DNA from: Sodalis ligni
GTDB taxonomy: Bacteria; Pseudomonadota; Gammaproteobacteria; Enterobacterales; Enterobacteriaceae
Assembly: GCF_016865525.2 (NCBI RefSeq)
Contig: NZ_CP075169.1
Coordinates: 4,588,337 to 4,652,336, forward strand
Direction: 5' to 3'
DNA: 64,000 bases
The position numbers and the translations under genes were made by a program. Each line of letters begins with the position of its first letter. Position 1 is the first letter of the stretch. This document shows positions 50,932 to 59,714 of this stretch, in pieces. The notes beneath the pieces were generated by a model. It made no database searches and was not told the origin of the DNA. It saw only the letters and a program-made list of their open reading frames with translations.

Positions 50932-51107
50932 CCGCAATGGCCGCAACGCCGGACGTTGCGCTTCTTGACAAAGTGCCCTGCCGGGGCAAGCTGCCAGATC
51001 GACTCCGGGTACGTTTGTCAGCAGTCTGAACGGCCGGCGACGCCGGACGTTCGCCATACCCCACGGCCGCGTCGTCTCACAAGCAGCCTGTCGATATATT
51101 CATGCCT

Positions 51108-51947
51108 TTACAGGGTCGGGCTTTTGCGCGCCCGCGCCACGATCTGCGTCGGGTTGACGAAGCGCAGCGCCACAATCAGCCAGATAAGCGAACTCACGGT
51201 GTAGATAACGGCCATGGCGTCAATGGATTGTCCGGCCCTCACCCCGGCGGCGAAAACGGAATAATAAAGTGATACCACCAGCGTCTGGCTGCTGGGGCCG
51301 GCGGTGAGGAAGGTCAGTTCAAACATGGAGATAGTCCTCACCAGGGACAGCAGGGTTGCCGCCAGGATCCCTGGCAACAGCATGGGAATCAGCACATGAA
51401 TGAACAGCTTGCCCGTATTGGCGCCGAAGACATGGGCCGCCGCCTCGATGCGCGGATCGATCTGCTCGATAAACGGTATCATCAGCACCACGACAAAAGG
51501 AACGGTGGGCACGAGATTGGCCAGGATAACGCCATTCATGGTGCCCGCCAGACCCAGGCGATAGAGTAAGGTGGCGAGGGGAATGCCGAAGGTGATGGGC
51601 GGCACCAGCAGCGGCAACAGGAACAGCGCCATCACCAGCGATTTGCCGGGGAAGTTCCGCCGTGCCAGCCCGTAGGCGGCGGGCACGCCGATCAGCGCCG
51701 ACAGCACAACCACCGTGCCGACGATCTGGAACGTCGTCACCAGCACGTCCCCCAGCTGAAACTCCCGCCAGGCGGAAAAGTACCAGCGGAACGTGAAGCC
51801 GGCCGGGAGCCAGGTGCCGAACCAACGGGTGCCGAATGAGTTCACCACCACGGTGGCGATAAGCGCCAGCAGATTAAGGATGAAAAAGGCCACAAAGGCC
51901 CAGATGGCAATCTTCCACAGCCTGTCCAGGGTAGTTTCCAGGTTCAT
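51108..51947 (-). CDS. ABC transporter permease (polyamine/iron/phosphonate-type, PotC-like)
   Basis: A 279-residue permease with six predicted spans and the EAA loop EAAAHVFGANTGKLFIHVLIPMLLPG near residue 180. The fold matches the second permease of spermidine/putrescine, 2-aminoethylphosphonate and ferric ion importers. An 8-codon frame MNLEKLL ends in TGA overlapping its ATG; this leader duplicates the protein's own start MNLET. It is the last gene of the importer operon. Confidence 0.9.
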   Translation of the reverse strand: MNLETTLDRLWKIAIWAFVAFFILNLLALIATVVVNSFGTRWFGTWLPAGFTFRWYFSAWREFQLGDVLVTTFQIVGTVVVLSALIGVPAAYGLARRNFPGKSLVMALFLLPLLVPPITFGIPLATLLYRLGLAGTMNGVILANLVPTVPFVVVLMIPFIEQIDPRIEAAAHVFGANTGKLFIHVLIPMLLPGILAATLLSLVRTISMFELTFLTAGPSSQTLVVSLYYSVFAAGVRAGQSIDAMAVIYTVSSLIWLIVALRFVNPTQIVARARKSPTL

Positions 51948-51967
51948 AGCAGCTTTTCCAGGTTCAT
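51944..51967 (-). CDS. Seven-residue leader peptide overlapping the permease start
   Basis: MNLEKLL followed by TGA, which overlaps the permease ATG (ATGA). The 13 bases ATGAACCTGGAAA are repeated 20 bases apart, so the leader is a duplicate of the permease 5' end. It starts four bases after the previous permease's stop codon, so it would link the two permeases by stepwise coupling. Translation is inferred. Confidence 0.4.
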   Translation of the reverse strand: MNLEKLL

Positions 51968-51970
51968 GGT

Positions 51971-52870
51971 TTATCCCTTGCCCCCACCCGCGGGCCCTTT
52001 ATAAAACAGGCTGCGCGCCGTGAGAATGATGCCGACGATAACAAATTGGACGACAGCCATGATCATGGCGATAGCCGATGCGAAGGAGTAGTCGTACTGC
52101 TCGAACGCCGCCTGCGCGGCCGCAATGGAGATCACCCGCGTCTCCCCCGCCGGCGCCCCCAGGATAACGGCGGAGGGGAAGACCGAAAATGCATCCACAA
52201 AAGACAGGCAGAAGATAACCGCCAGGCCGGGCAGGATAAGCGGCAGGATCACATGCCGGAAACGCTGGCGCGCCCGGGCGCCGAGGGTGGCGGCGGCCTG
52301 CTCCAGGGCCGGGTCGATACCGGAAATCATCGACAGGGCCAGCAGGAAGGTGAAGGGGAAGCCGGTGATGATCAGGGACAGGAAGACACCGGTATAGTTG
52401 TGGACCAGGCGCACCGGATGATCGATAAGTCCCACGGTGACCAGCACCCGGTTAAACCAGCCCTGCGGCCCAAGGTAGTTCAGCAGGCCGTCGGCCACCA
52501 GCACGGTGCCGAGGGTGATGGGAATCACCAGAATGGTGGTCAGCACCCGCTGATGGCGCATCAGCCGCACCCGCATGGCGATGGGCACCGACAGCGCCAC
52601 GTTCACCAGCGTGACGGGGAATGCGAGCTGCAGGGTCAGCCAGATCGTCTGATAAATATAGGGATCGGAAAAAAATTTGGCGTAGTTGGCATACCATTGC
52701 CCGCTCTTGGGCATAAAGGAATGCACCAGTCCATAGAGAAACGGATAGATAAAAAGCAGCAGCAGGAACAGCGCCGCCGGCAAAATCAGCAGCGTCACGC
52801 CGTCAAAACCATAGTCCGCCAGCCTGCGGCTTCGCTGGGTGTACAGGGTTTCAGCGCCGGCCGGCTTCAT
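51971..52870 (-). CDS. ABC transporter permease (PotB-like)
   Basis: A 299-residue permease, MKPAGAETLYTQRS at its start, with six spans and the EAA loop EQAAATLGARARQRFRHVILPLILPG near residue 200. Its start overlaps the stop of the ATPase gene by four bases (ATGA). With the next permease it forms the channel of the same importer. Confidence 0.9.
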   Translation of the reverse strand: MKPAGAETLYTQRSRRLADYGFDGVTLLILPAALFLLLLFIYPFLYGLVHSFMPKSGQWYANYAKFFSDPYIYQTIWLTLQLAFPVTLVNVALSVPIAMRVRLMRHQRVLTTILVIPITLGTVLVADGLLNYLGPQGWFNRVLVTVGLIDHPVRLVHNYTGVFLSLIITGFPFTFLLALSMISGIDPALEQAAATLGARARQRFRHVILPLILPGLAVIFCLSFVDAFSVFPSAVILGAPAGETRVISIAAAQAAFEQYDYSFASAIAMIMAVVQFVIVGIILTARSLFYKGPAGGGKG

Positions 52871-53937
52871 TGCACGTTCTCCCGCGGGTAAACCAGCACA
52901 CGATCGGCGGGCGCCCCCAAGCGCACCGTCGCACCCGGGGCCATAGCGTCACGCGCCCGGAAAAAGACCTCGTATCCGTCAGCGGTCCGGCCGGATCCGA
53001 GAAAATTCTCGCCGGAATACTCCATTCCGGTCACGGTCGCGCCGATAGCACCCTCCGGCATCGGAACCAGGTCGGAAGGACGAATGGCGGCCACCACCTC
53101 TCCCGCGTTCGTGGCGTCCATCCCCCGGCCCCATAGGGTTGCGCCCGAAAGTGACATTTCTACGTCATCCCCCAGCTTGCGCAGGATCCGCGCGGGCAGC
53201 GCGTTGCGAAATCCCATGAACTCCGCCACATCAAGATGGGCCGGCCGATTGTAGAGATCGTGCGGCGTACCGATCTGGCGCACGCCGCCATCGCGCAACA
53301 CGACGATCCGGTCGGCGAGGGACAGGGCCTCGTCCTGATCGTGCGTCACGTAAATGGTGGCGGAACCCAGCAAACGGTGTATACGGCGGATTTCGCCGCG
53401 CATTTCGAGCCGCAGCTTGGCATCCAGGTTTGAAAGGGGCTCGTCCATAAGCACCAGCGGCGGCTCCACCGCGATGGCGCGCGCAATGGCCACGCGCTGC
53501 TGCTGCCCGCCGGAGAGCTGGGCCGGCAATTTATCGGCCTGCTGCGCCAGCCTGACCACGTTCAGGGATTCCTCCACCTTAAGATCCATTTTGGCTTTCG
53601 CCACTCCCTGCATTTGCAGGCCGAAGCCCACGTTGCGCCGGACAGTCATGTGCGGGAACAGCGCATAGTTCTGAAACACCATGCCAAAGCCGCGGTCCTC
53701 CGGCTTGAGCATGTCGATACGGCGATCATCGAGCCAAATGCCGCCCCCGCTCAGGGACAACAGGCCCGCCAGACAATTCAGGGCGGTGGATTTACCGCAG
53801 CCCGACGGACCGAGCAGCGCAATGAACTCCCCGCGTTTTACCGTCAGCGTCACGTCCCGCAGCGCATTATGGCTGCCGAAGGCGCGGCTGATATGCTCCA
53901 GGCGCAGTTCGCGAAAATCCCGTGATGTTATTGCCAT
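52867..53937 (-). CDS. ABC transporter ATP-binding protein (PotA-like)
   Basis: A 356-residue ATPase. Motifs: Walker A GPSGCGKS, Q-loop FQNYALFP, signature LSGGQQQRVAIA, Walker B LVLMDEPLSNLDAKLR and H-loop THD. The C-terminal 100 residues form the TOBE regulatory domain (AAIRPSDLVPMPEGA). This architecture is shared by polyamine, iron, phosphonate and sugar importers. Walker motifs are intact. Confidence 0.92.
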   Translation of the reverse strand: MAITSRDFRELRLEHISRAFGSHNALRDVTLTVKRGEFIALLGPSGCGKSTALNCLAGLLSLSGGGIWLDDRRIDMLKPEDRGFGMVFQNYALFPHMTVRRNVGFGLQMQGVAKAKMDLKVEESLNVVRLAQQADKLPAQLSGGQQQRVAIARAIAVEPPLVLMDEPLSNLDAKLRLEMRGEIRRIHRLLGSATIYVTHDQDEALSLADRIVVLRDGGVRQIGTPHDLYNRPAHLDVAEFMGFRNALPARILRKLGDDVEMSLSGATLWGRGMDATNAGEVVAAIRPSDLVPMPEGAIGATVTGMEYSGENFLGSGRTADGYEVFFRARDAMAPGATVRLGAPADRVLVYPRENVQ

Positions 53938-54011
53938 TGTTCACTGCCTCAGCCTGAGTTCGGTATCAAAAGAGCGGGCCGCAGCCAGGCCCGCCATCTT
54001 CCGCCTATTCC

Positions 54012-55190
54012 CTATTTCTGCATCTTTGCCGCGCCAATGTCGCGATCCCACTTATCGAACATGGCCACCAGTTGCTTGGCGTCCAGGGGCGGCTCGGTGG
54101 GGTTGTTGGCGATAAGCCCGGCGTATTCAGGCCGCCCGAAGGTCTTGATCGTCTCCTGGCTGTCGGCCGGAGCCATATCCAGGGTGACGCCCTTGATGGA
54201 CGGACCGGGATACATATAGCCGTGATCGTACATAAAGGCCTGTTGTTCGGGTTTCAGGATAAAGGCCATTAATTGCAGCACTACATCCAGTTTTTCTTTC
54301 GCGATCCCCTTGGGTATGGCCATGTAATTGGCATCCCCCACCCAATGGAATCCCTTCAGGGTGCCGACCTTATACTCCGCCGGCACGATGCCCAAATAGC
54401 GGGGATTGATGTCCCAACCTCCCGTGGAGGCGATGATATCGCGGGTGCCCTCGGCCAGCTCCTTCATGGTTGCCGTGGTGCCGCCGGGGTAGTATTCAAT
54501 GCAGCCGTCAAGCTGCTTGAGATAGGCCCAGGTCTTGTCCCAGCCGTGGACCGGATCCAGGGGGTCCTTGTCTTTGAGCAAATAGGGCAGACCCATCACA
54601 AAGGTCCTGCCCGGGCCGGAATTGGACGGCCGGGCATACATGAATTTACCGGGATTGGCCTTGCACCAGGACAGCAGTTTTTCCGCCGTGTCCGGCATAT
54701 TCTTCACCCGATCCGGCGCGTATTCCAGTAGCGGGCCGGACGGCGTCCAATCCACCACAAACGCTTGTCCACGCGCCATTTTCTGCATCAGGTAGGCACC
54801 AGGGAGATAGAGCTGCTCCATGTTCGGAAACATGCTCTGGTATTGTGGCAGAATTTGCATCCACAACCCTTGCCCCATCCCGGCGGCAAGGGCATCGTTG
54901 CCGGTAAGGACAAAGTCGATGTCCACCCGTCCGGCATCCTGCTGCGCCTTCAGCTTGCCGGCCAGTTCGGGAGCCGTGGCCTGCGTGAAGACAAAGTTCT
55001 TCACCAGTTCGGGATGCTCGGCCTTGAATTTATCGAACGCGGGCTGGCTTATCTGCAGGTCGCCGGCCACATCGATAACGTTAATGGTAACGGGTTCCGC
55101 GAAAGCCTGAAACGAACCGGCGAGAGACGAGAGAACCACGGTAGCCGCCAGTGCGGCCAGACGGCAAAGGGCAATGCTGCTTTTTTTCAC
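54012..55190 (-). CDS. ABC transporter periplasmic substrate-binding protein (spermidine/iron type)
   Basis: A 392-residue protein with a GTG start (GGAG upstream) and a signal peptide (ALCRLAALAATVVLSSLAGSFQAFA). The mature fold is the bacterial extracellular solute-binding family 1/8 type (FDKFKAEHPELVKNFVFTQ, then DIDFVLTGNDALAAGM and a DKWDRDIGAAK end). It is closer to polyamine and thiamine binders than to classic sugar binders. The adjacent NagB-like gene suggests an amino-sugar-like ligand, which is unusual for this transporter class. Confidence 0.88.
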   Translation of the reverse strand: MKKSSIALCRLAALAATVVLSSLAGSFQAFAEPVTINVIDVAGDLQISQPAFDKFKAEHPELVKNFVFTQATAPELAGKLKAQQDAGRVDIDFVLTGNDALAAGMGQGLWMQILPQYQSMFPNMEQLYLPGAYLMQKMARGQAFVVDWTPSGPLLEYAPDRVKNMPDTAEKLLSWCKANPGKFMYARPSNSGPGRTFVMGLPYLLKDKDPLDPVHGWDKTWAYLKQLDGCIEYYPGGTTATMKELAEGTRDIIASTGGWDINPRYLGIVPAEYKVGTLKGFHWVGDANYMAIPKGIAKEKLDVVLQLMAFILKPEQQAFMYDHGYMYPGPSIKGVTLDMAPADSQETIKTFGRPEYAGLIANNPTEPPLDAKQLVAMFDKWDRDIGAAKMQK

Positions 55191-55239
55191 GACTCCACTC
55201 CTTTAATCAGTGTTAACTCAGGTTCTTCGTTTCCCAGGG

Positions 55240-55983
55240 TTAGCGGGTCAGCCGGCTTGCCGCGGGACCATCAAGGAACAGTTGACAATTATCATGCTGC
55301 TGCAAAATGGATGCGGGACATGCATTGGTCACCGGCCCCTCCACAACGCCGCGCACCGCCTCGGCCTTGCGTTCGTCCGGCACCGTGAGGATCACCACCT
55401 TGCTGGCCATAATGCGTTGCACCGTCATTGAGATGGCCCGCAGGGGAACCTCCTCAAGGGTGGCGAACCAGCCCTCGCCAAACTGCTGCCGGCGACAGCG
55501 TTCATCCAGATCCACCACCTTATAAGCCACCGTGGAGGTGAAATCAGCCGGCGGGTCGTTGAAGGCGAGATGGCCGTTCTCGCCGATGCCGGCGAACATG
55601 ACATCGATGGGATGTTTATCCAGCAGGTCGCCGATGCGCTGCAGTTCTTCCTCCACATCCGCCGCATCGCCCCGGATAAAGTGAAAAGCCCCAAGCGTCG
55701 GCAGCCTGGAGACAAAACGCTCCTGGAGATAGCGGAGAAAGCTGGCGGGATGCGTTTGTGGCATACCGATATATTCATCAAGATGGAAGGCAGTGACCCG
55801 GGACCAGTCAATCTCCTCGTGCCCGATAAGCGCCTCGATCATTTCAAACTGACTGGCGCCGGTGGCCAAGACAATGTTCGCCCTGCCGCTTTTCCCGATG
55901 GCCGCGACGATTGCCGCCGCTCCGGCCGATGCAGCCGCGCCGGCGGTTTGTACCTTGGCGGCAAATTTATGAATTTTAATCAT
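55240..55983 (-). CDS. Glucosamine-6-phosphate deaminase-like protein (NagB family)
   Basis: A 247-residue member of the glucosamine/galactosamine-6-phosphate isomerase family. Catalytic landmarks of NagB are visible: the [10 protein letters not shown] segment with its active Asp and the [13 protein letters not shown] loop with catalytic Glu and His. NagB releases ammonia from glucosamine-6-phosphate to give fructose-6-phosphate. The start [10 protein letters not shown] has GAGGAG close upstream. It is the first gene of an operon with an ABC importer rather than a PTS, so either a kinase elsewhere phosphorylates the substrate or the substrate is imported already phosphorylated (inference). 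Confidence 0.88.
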   Translation of the reverse strand: MIKIHKFAAKVQTAGAAASAGAAAIVAAIGKSGRANIVLATGASQFEMIEALIGHEEIDWSRVTAFHLDEYIGMPQTHPASFLRYLQERFVSRLPTLGAFHFIRGDAADVEEELQRIGDLLDKHPIDVMFAGIGENGHLAFNDPPADFTSTVAYKVVDLDERCRRQQFGEGWFATLEEVPLRAISMTVQRIMASKVVILTVPDERKAEAVRGVVEGPVTNACPASILQQHDNCQLFLDGPAASRLTR

Positions 55984-56025
55984 TCGCTCCTCTTCGGGCA
56001 GGACTGGCTGTATGAATTTTAAACC

Positions 56026-56054
56026 AAGGTACAATCGAGGAGAAAAAGCGTCAA
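56026..56054 (-). promoter_or_regulatory. Promoter of the nagB-like/ABC operon
   Basis: Minus strand: TTGACG, 17 bases, TACCTT. The -35 matches five of six consensus bases and the -10 four of six. It lies 43 bases before the nagB-like start codon. No obvious operator palindrome for the adjacent LacI protein was found here. Confidence 0.45.
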
Positions 56055-56372
56055 TGGTAAAATTACTCGTTATAGATACGTTTTTCTTATCATAGCCAGT
56101 AAATTTACATGCAGTTGTGTATAGCCTTCTTATGCTATAGCGATCTTAAATTTCATTAACGGTCTGAGGGTTAACGGGAGAATACCGGCGTATCAATGGG
56201 ATGACGGATTATAACACTCACTGTGCAGTACAGCTTTACTGCAATGGAGGGAATAACTTTAGCTTAAGTTTGCGTTTGCAATTTACTTTCACGCTAAGTA
56301 ATCTTTCTCAAAACGCAATCTTCCCGCATATCATTACCTATCGGGAAAAACGGCAATACAGGACCCAGAGCC

Positions 56373-57464
56373 ATGACAAAAACGCGTAAGTCTAAACACG
56401 GCGGTCCCGGCCTTCGTGAAATCGCTGCCGAGGCAAACGTCAGTATCGCCACGGTGTCACGGGTGTTGAACGGCAATGCCCGCGTCGACCCGGCTATGCG
56501 CAAACAGGTTTTGGACGCGGCTGACAGGCTCAATATCGACACCCAGCAGTCGCCCAAGTCCGGCGCCCTGGTCTTTCTTCTCAGCAACCGGACAATGTTG
56601 CCGCCTTTCCACGCCTGTATCCTGGCGGGCGCCGAATCCTATTGCGCCGCCCATGGCTGGGATCTGTTTTTCGTATCCCTGGCTTATCCCCCTAATGCCA
56701 CCCCACGAGAGCTGCACCTGCCCAAGCTGTTGCAACGCCGCGAGATGGTGCGCGGCGTCATACTGGCGGGCAATCCCTCGCCGAATCTCATCGAATTGCT
56801 GGAGCAAAAGAACATCAGTTATGTGGTGCTCGGCAGCAACATTCTCGGTGAATTTCCCACCCTGAAGAATGACGTGGTCTTCTCCGATGAGATGCGCGGC
56901 GGCGAAGACGTGACCCGTTATCTCATCGGTCTGGGCCATAGGGATATCTGGTTTGTCGGCAATACCCGCCTGCCCTGGTTTGCCCGCTATCACGAAGGAT
57001 ATTGCCGGGTTATGGAAGAGGCATCGCTCAACCCCAGGCTGAGCAGTATCGATTCGGAAGATGACACCGAAATCGGCTATCTGGGCACCAAATACCTGCT
57101 CTCCACCGGCGAACCCGTATCTGCCATTTTCGCCGGCAACGACTCCACCGCCTGTGGCGTCTATAAGGGGCTGCGGGAACAGGGCCTGCGCATCCCGGAA
57201 AACATCAGCGTGGTGGGCTGCAACGATACGGTGGGCGATTTGCTCTACCCGAGCCTGACCACCATCCGTGAGTTCCCCGAGCAGATGGGACGCCACATGA
57301 CGGAGCTGCTGTTAGAGCGCATCGCCAATCCCGAACTGGAATCCCGCCGGCTGATGATGCCGACCCAGTTCGTCAGGCGTGACTCCTGCGCTCCGGTGGC
57401 GGGGGGAGAGACACACAGCGCAGATGACAGTGATTCGGCTTTCAGCGCCATATCACAGCAGTGA
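56373..57464 (+). CDS. LacI-family transcriptional regulator
   Basis: A 363-residue regulator, divergent from the NagB/ABC operon it probably controls. The DNA-binding domain reads LREIAAEANVSIATVSRVLNGNARVDPAMRKQVLDAADRLN. The effector domain (about 70-340) has ligand-pocket segments such as RGVILAGNP, YLIGLGHRDIWFVGN and AIFAGNDSTACGVYKGL. Its inducer is presumably the imported sugar derivative. Confidence 0.92.
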   Translation: MTKTRKSKHGGPGLREIAAEANVSIATVSRVLNGNARVDPAMRKQVLDAADRLNIDTQQSPKSGALVFLLSNRTMLPPFHACILAGAESYCAAHGWDLFFVSLAYPPNATPRELHLPKLLQRREMVRGVILAGNPSPNLIELLEQKNISYVVLGSNILGEFPTLKNDVVFSDEMRGGEDVTRYLIGLGHRDIWFVGNTRLPWFARYHEGYCRVMEEASLNPRLSSIDSEDDTEIGYLGTKYLLSTGEPVSAIFAGNDSTACGVYKGLREQGLRIPENISVVGCNDTVGDLLYPSLTTIREFPEQMGRHMTELLLERIANPELESRRLMMPTQFVRRDSCAPVAGGETHSADDSDSAFSAISQQ

Positions 57465-57713
57465 CCCACGGCAAAAATGAGTACGTCCGGTTTGCCGGAC
57501 GCTTATATCGAATAGATTAAGCGCACTGCTGATTTGACTCACTGAATAAGACTCCATGGAATAAATCATCAAAATCATCCATTTAGTTTATCAATAAGAC
57601 TTTCATTCATCATGGATATACTTCCCGTGATCGAAAAGCGAAGTTGGTATACTCTCTATTTAATCAAATCCCATTATATTTAACGGGTTACTTAACTTAG
57701 AGAAAGGACATTA

Positions 57714-57901
57714 TGGATATCAATAATTGCACAAATAGCAACACTGCATCAGGCCAAGAAAGCGCCATCATCAGCCACAACAGTAATTTACCCAAAAGAT
57801 TTGAATTGCTTATTAACAATTTAGAATCCGTCAACAATCGCACCGACAAGGCCGGCATCAAAGATTTTATTCATTTTTCAAAATATAATCTTGAAAAATA
57901 A
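57714..57901 (+). CDS. Small orphan protein in an AT-rich strip
   Basis: A 62-residue product (MDINNCTNSNTASGQESA at the start) with AAAGGA six bases upstream. It is Asn/Ser-rich then helical (RFELLINNLESVNNRTDKAGIKDF). No family is recognised. AT-rich composition and the decayed neighbours suggest laterally acquired DNA. Confidence 0.45.
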
Positions 57902-57912
57902 ATTCTTCCCTC

Positions 57913-58285
57913 ATGAGCGTCAGTAATCCGCAAGAGGTCCTAGAGTTAATACAACAGGCCTCTCGTCCGTGCCTGATTATTAAGGATGAAATTGAATTAG
58001 GTGGTGGCAGTATGTCCTATATCCTTCAAGAAGAAGGTAAATTAGAGGATTCATTGAAATCGCTGAAGGATCGATTACAGATTGATATCGGCATCCAGAC
58101 CCTGAAGAAGCGCCTTTATCCACTGAAGAAAAAGTGATAAGAGAGGCTCTGCGTATTGGCAAGCAAATTGAAGAAAAATCCCGGAGACTACAAAGCGCAT
58201 TGAAGAAGAGACTAAGCGTTCATTGAATAAAGTAGAAAAAGAAACCAATCGGTTAGGTAAACGTATTGGTAAACATTTTCGTTAA
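57913..58285 (+). pseudogene. Degraded orphan gene with helical, basic tail
   Basis: It starts MSVSNPQEVLELIQQASRP eleven bases after the previous stop. The first frame ends at 58137. A second carries HPDPEEAPLSTEEKVIREAL and IEEKSRRLQSALKK, and a third carries RSLNKVEKETNRLGKRIGK, ending at 58285. Read together these give about 120 residues of mostly charged helix. No family is recognised. At least two frameshifts. Confidence 0.45.
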
Positions 58286-58762
58286 AAATGAAATTGCATT
58301 GAAAATATAAAAGCCAAATCGTTACATCCATTTATTGTTCATTTTTAGCTAGGAGTTTTAATATGCCAAGCTTTTGAATTGATAGTGATATTGGTTTATG
58401 TAAGTTGGGCTGTCCTATGCGGTAGTCCAAAAGACTCCATGTGTGTCCGGTTAAGTGAATGAACACGCTTATGGATGACATTAATCTTTTGCCAGACAAT
58501 ATGAATATCACATCAAAAATTTAAAATCATGTGTGAAAAATTTAAACCCGCGAATGGGGACTTATCATTTTTAAAAATGAATTACCGGGAATTGCAAAGA
58601 ATTTTGATAGATCGAGCAATCTTCATGAAAAATCATAAACAAAGCGCAAAACAACCTTGCTTTCAGAATGAACCAGTGAATACACTCTTCTTGCCGTTAC
58701 CCGTATGAAAGCCATGTCGGAATGCCGTTTTAACTTTTCATAAAATTTTTAGGAGTTGCACC
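58286..58762. other. AT-rich stretch without a supported gene
   Basis: About 480 bases in the same AT-rich strip. It holds a ribosome-binding-site-like TAGGAGTTTTAAT followed by ATG and a stop after four codons, which looks like the remnant of a gene start. Nothing else is recognisable. Confidence 0.4.
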
Positions 58763-59143
58763 ATGCTTAAGAAATTTATATTGTCCATTACTTTCCTAGG
58801 CTTCATAATTATTACCTATCTTCCTAAAAGTCAAATTACTTCTTTATTGGGATGGACTCTCCCGCTTCTATGGGCTCTGGTAGTTTGTTTGAATACTTTT
58901 TCCCCAATCTTCATAAAAGTTATCTCGGGTGCCTTCATACCATAAAGGCTGGAAAGAATTGTCAAAGGGTTGTTTTCTGTAAGCACGGGATTGATCGCGC
59001 TGGGTGCTGGTATCTTCTTTTATACTCGCCATTTTATGGACTTCAGCGCGGGTTGGATAAGTTTGTCATTCATTGGCATAGCGCTTTACAACGCGGCGTT
59101 GGTCCAAATAAATACGGCATGTAAAAGCATGATAAATTGGTGA
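58763..59143 (+). pseudogene. Small polytopic membrane protein with an in-frame stop
   Basis: AGGAG precedes the ATG. The first 60 codons (MLKKFILSITFLGFIIITYL ... VISGAFIP) end in TAA at 58943. The same frame continues without interruption for 66 more codons of membrane-protein-like sequence (RIVKGLFSVSTGLIALGAGI ... FIGIALYNAALVQINTA). A single nonsense change therefore splits a 126-residue protein with four probable spans. The family is unknown. Suppression or readthrough would restore it. Confidence 0.55.
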
Positions 59144-59512
59144 ATCCTCTGGCTGTTGTATTGTACGGTAACGGTCAACTAGCCTGTTAGAGGGTTATCA
59201 ATATACGATGCCTCCCGTTGATTGTCTTCCAGCCAGAGAACTCCATTGAATGCGAAATCTTCAATTTTCGCCATGTACGCTTTCTTTTGCGCACTAGCGC
59301 GCAGTTTTACATTTCACGGAAGCTTACTGTAGCGACGCACAGTGGCATTGTAGATGCGTTGGAACACACGCCAATGCTTAAGGAAATGTTCGATTTGGCA
59401 CGATCGGCGAGGAATTTCTATTGAGACTTCCCTGAATCCGGTTTTGCCCTGTTTTATTCCTCAGTATGAAAATAAAGACTGATAGTTGAATTTTACCAAC
59501 AGGAGAGTTGAT
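59144..59512. other. AT-rich stretch with a weak open frame
   Basis: A TTG-initiated frame of 68 codons (59218-59424; ends LKEMFDLARSARNFY) lacks a ribosome-binding site and any known domain. It may be another gene remnant. Confidence 0.25.
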
Positions 59513-59714
59513 ATGTTGCCAGACGTTAAAAAGGTTAATAACATTAACAAACGACAATATCAGGGAAGTAAAATTGCCGCCATTCAGGCTTTAGCCGAAT
59601 CGGCTGACCCCGAGCCTGAGATTTTAGAACGCCTTTGCTTCTTTCCAATGACGTTGTAAAGAAGTGAAAGTTGCTGCCACCTTAGCGTTAGGCAGAATCA
59701 ACCGATTGCTGTAA
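59513..59714 (+). pseudogene. Small HEAT-repeat-like protein, frameshifted
   Basis: AGGAGAGTTGAT precedes MLPDVKKVNNINKRQYQGSK. The first frame reads KIAAIQALAESADPEPEILERL and stops at 59659. The third frame then continues VKVAATLALGRINRLL to a stop at 59714. Joined, they form a helix-turn-helix pair with the HEAT-repeat pattern (xxAAxxLGRI). At least two single-base changes are needed. The end overlaps the converging glcF-like gene. Confidence 0.45.
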
